Shown here piece by piece: positions 62,493-64,000 of a DNA stretch of 64,000 nucleotides. The notes below the pieces were generated by a model, which did no database searches, had not been told where the DNA came from, and saw only the letters and a list, made by a program, of their open reading frames with translations. Location of the stretch: contig JBFMAX010000001.1 of assembly GCA_040755395.1 (NCBI GenBank), positions 248,001 to 312,000 on the forward strand, written 5' to 3'. The stretch's first letter is position 1. Each line of letters begins with the position of its first letter. The DNA is from Nitrospirota bacterium. GTDB taxonomy: Bacteria; Nitrospirota; Nitrospiria; Nitrospirales; Nitrospiraceae. Made by a program: the position numbers and the translations under genes.

Positions 62493-62999
62493 CTACTGCG
62501 CTGAGCCGGGTCTGGGCACCTCCGTCCCATACTGCCCGGCCGCGGACCTTGGCACCGCGATCCCGTACTCATCGAGCGGTGTGACCATCTGCGCGAAGTT
62601 GGTCAACTCTTCCGCCGCGACATCGCTGATACCATGATCCCGCTTGGCGAGCATTCTGAAGAACGCGCCCATCTCGGCTTTCACGGCTCGGCGATCTCCA
62701 CGGCCCAGCGCGTTCCGGACCAGGTCCAACTTCGCCAGATAAGGGGAAAAATCGGACGCGGGATAGTTGGTTTTGTAGATGCCCAGCGAGTTCCTGATCT
62801 CATCCACCCAGGTGGATTGCGCCGGAGCAGGCCGGACCGAGGACATCTCCGGTTGCGCGGAGGGCCGCGTTCCCATGATCTCTGGAATCCCCGATCCGGG
62901 AGACTGCTCCGCTGCATAGGTTGACAGTGGAGGGAGCCACGACGTCAGTGTAAGCGTCGCGAGAATGACCGTGCGACCGATGAACAGATCGGTTCTCAT
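62493..62999 (-). CDS. exported small protein of unknown function
   Basis: 168 residues. Signal peptide (about 5-30, 'TYA-AEQSP'). Helical middle ('DEIRNSLGIYKTNYPASDFS', 'LVRNALGRGDRRAVKAEMGA') and Pro/Gly-rich end. AGGAG nine bases before the ATG. No family recognised. Confidence 0.65.
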   Translation of the reverse strand: MRTDLFIGRTVILATLTLTSWLPPLSTYAAEQSPGSGIPEIMGTRPSAQPEMSSVRPAPAQSTWVDEIRNSLGIYKTNYPASDFSPYLAKLDLVRNALGRGDRRAVKAEMGAFFRMLAKRDHGISDVAAEELTNFAQMVTPLDEYGIAVPRSAAGQYGTEVPRPGSAQ

Positions 63000-63037
63000 G
63001 ATGCGTTTCTCCTTTTCTCCATTTCTCCATGTTCGCG

Positions 63038-63202
63038 TTATGCTGCTTTCTTCCTCGTCGTACGAAGATCGCCGACGGCGGTCTCCCTCTTGCCGGCGCC
63101 GGCTGACTGGGAGGCTATCAGCGCCCAACCTGACACGACGAGGGCAACGATGACCCCCGCGACCGCGATCGACCCATCGATGACAGAACTCACATTCTCC
63201 AT
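63038..63202 (-). CDS. 54-residue membrane protein
   Basis: One helix 'IAVAGVIVALVVSGWALIAS' with a basic C-terminus. Preceded by a perfect AGGAGGTGA. Stands 38 bases upstream of the 62999 gene. Confidence 0.65.
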   Translation of the reverse strand: MENVSSVIDGSIAVAGVIVALVVSGWALIASQSAGAGKRETAVGDLRTTRKKAA

Positions 63203-63365
63203 TTGCATTCACCTCCTTTTTGCTTCGGCGTCTTGTTCGGAGTCTCAGGGGTTGACGCTTCCTCGGAGGCCCCGGCATGAAGCGCGCACCCCGTCATCTC
63301 GTCTGTCCAACCACCGGTCATGACCCTGGATCCTGGCGCCCGAAGCGAGATCGGGCTTCATTCGT

Positions 63366-63593
63366 TCAATTGTTGGACTCCGCGAGCTTCGGCCGGCCGG
63401 ATACCGCCACCACTGCGCCGGGAAGACGGGCCCGGCTCCGAATCGGCTCGTGGTGACCTTTTCGATTGGCTTCGATACCGGGGTCGGTGGCCTCGCCGCA
63501 CAGCAGGCATCGCCACCCCGAGATCGTCTCGCCGCTCGCCGTTTCCTTCATTCTGACAGGTATCATCAAGCCGTCACACCGTGGGCAGTGCAT
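63366..63593 (-). CDS. small zinc-ribbon protein
   Basis: 75 residues. CxxC pairs at the N-terminus ('MHCPRCDGLMIPVRM' and 'GWRCLLCGEATDP') form a zinc ribbon, followed by a basic tail. AAAGG before the ATG. Confidence 0.75.
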   Translation of the reverse strand: MHCPRCDGLMIPVRMKETASGETISGWRCLLCGEATDPGIEANRKGHHEPIRSRARLPGAVVAVSGRPKLAESNN

Positions 63594-63634
63594 CTGTTAG
63601 CCTTTCCGGGCTCTGGCCCGCACGCCGTTTGCGG

Positions 63635-63751
63635 TCACGATACTTTCCTCAACGTTCGCCCCCATACGATGCAGGCATAGTGGGAATATTTCGGTTCCCT
63701 CCGGAAGCGGCGTAGCCAGAATGTTTTGATCTGCGACCACAGTCCGTTCAT
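63635..63751 (-). CDS. 38-residue basic peptide gene
   Basis: 'MNGLWSQIKTFWLRRFRREP' plus 18 residues, with AAGGAG eight bases before the ATG. Likely the first gene of the second cluster; 160 bases downstream of the 81-bp element. Confidence 0.4.
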   Translation of the reverse strand: MNGLWSQIKTFWLRRFRREPKYSHYACIVWGRTLRKVS

Positions 63752-63912
63752 GCCTCGTCTCCTTCAACCAACGACGGTCCCGGGTCTCCTTCGATCACTC
63801 CGCAAGTCTTGCCGACGAGTGCTTCGCAGAAGACACGGACGGCCATTCCTGTTTTCAGCTCACGAAAGATGCAAGGACCGGCGTTCAACGCCGGGGAATG
63901 CCGCGCTTCAAA

Positions 63913-63993
63913 GAAACTCTGGCGGAGAAGCGACGGAGACCGGGGAATCGATCGCGCTGGGAAGGATCAGGAAGCGCGAAGGATAGGACAGTC
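63913..63993. repeat. 81-bp element upstream of the second small-gene cluster
   Basis: Second copy of the element at 60523-60603 (84 per cent identity, no gaps). Confidence 0.8.
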
Positions 63994-64000
63994 AACGAAA

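Overview
The window looks like a chromosome segment of a Nitrospira-type nitrite oxidiser (Nitrospirota), or a close relative. This is inferred from gene content, not from a marker-gene search. The pointers are a GC-rich genome, a CydA-like (bd-type) oxidase subunit flanked by c-type cytochromes with no CydB beside it, a resB/ccsA type cytochrome c maturation cluster, bacterial hopanoid synthesis (shc, hpnG, hpnH) and the non-mevalonate isoprenoid genes ispG, dxs and ispH.

Layout. 1-3.7 kb: minus-strand respiratory cluster (exported Ig/carboxypeptidase-regulatory-like protein, lipoprotein cytochrome c, CydA-like protein, membrane-anchored cytochrome c cut by the window edge). 4-5.5 kb: hpnH and a small neighbour. 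5.7-9.4 kb: Cys-rich exported protein, then a convergent FHA / PP2C / Ser-Thr kinase module. 9.8-11.0 kb: small genes including an RRM RNA-binding protein and a 62-residue basic protein that seems to start at ATC. 11.24-18.83 kb: a 7.6 kb integrative element inserted in the 3' end of tRNA-Cys. It is bounded by identical 45-bp att repeats and carries a tyrosine integrase, an Xis-like protein, an HUH rolling-circle Rep, a VapC toxin with its antitoxin, an orphan AbrB-type protein and a lower-GC cargo block with a HEPN-like protein. 19-35.5 kb: long co-directional block ispG, dxs, two outer-membrane proteins, mlaC-D-F-E, hpnG, shc, smc, ispH, which links isoprenoid precursor supply, hopanoid synthesis and lipid transport to the outer membrane. 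35.7-40.2 kb: PhoB/PhoR-like two-component pair next to a Pit phosphate transporter and its DUF47 partner. 40.2-43.7 kb: KAS III, BamD-like lipoprotein, geranylgeranyl-reductase-like flavoprotein. 43.8-48.3 kb: cytochrome c maturation operon ccdA, two TlpA/ResA thioredoxins, ccsA, resB, with a leader that carries a terminator. 48.65-51.2 kb: metK and ahcY (methyl cycle).

51.2-64 kb is an accessory, partly decaying stretch. It holds a BrnTA toxin-antitoxin module between two 206-bp copies of the start of a VOC-family gene, an outer-membrane barrel, a GYD protein, three broken genes (nucleotidyltransferase with an in-frame stop, ada with a large deletion and two stops, PstS-like protein with a frameshift), and two minus-strand clusters of very small, mostly membrane or stress-type genes (CsbD, 28-, 46- and 54-residue membrane peptides, Zn-ribbon, FGE-sulfatase-like protein). 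Each of these two clusters is preceded by a copy of the same 81-bp element. Intergenic gaps of the core regions repeatedly contain low-complexity tracts of two types (AGCTGATAGC-like and CCCTCACCCCT/CGTTTAACG-like).

The strongest candidates for something new are the tRNA-Cys element (Rep/Int hybrid whose integrase C-terminus changes on excision, with a possible HEPN defence cargo), the 81-bp element shared by the two small-gene clusters, and the attenuator-like leader of the cytochrome c maturation operon.
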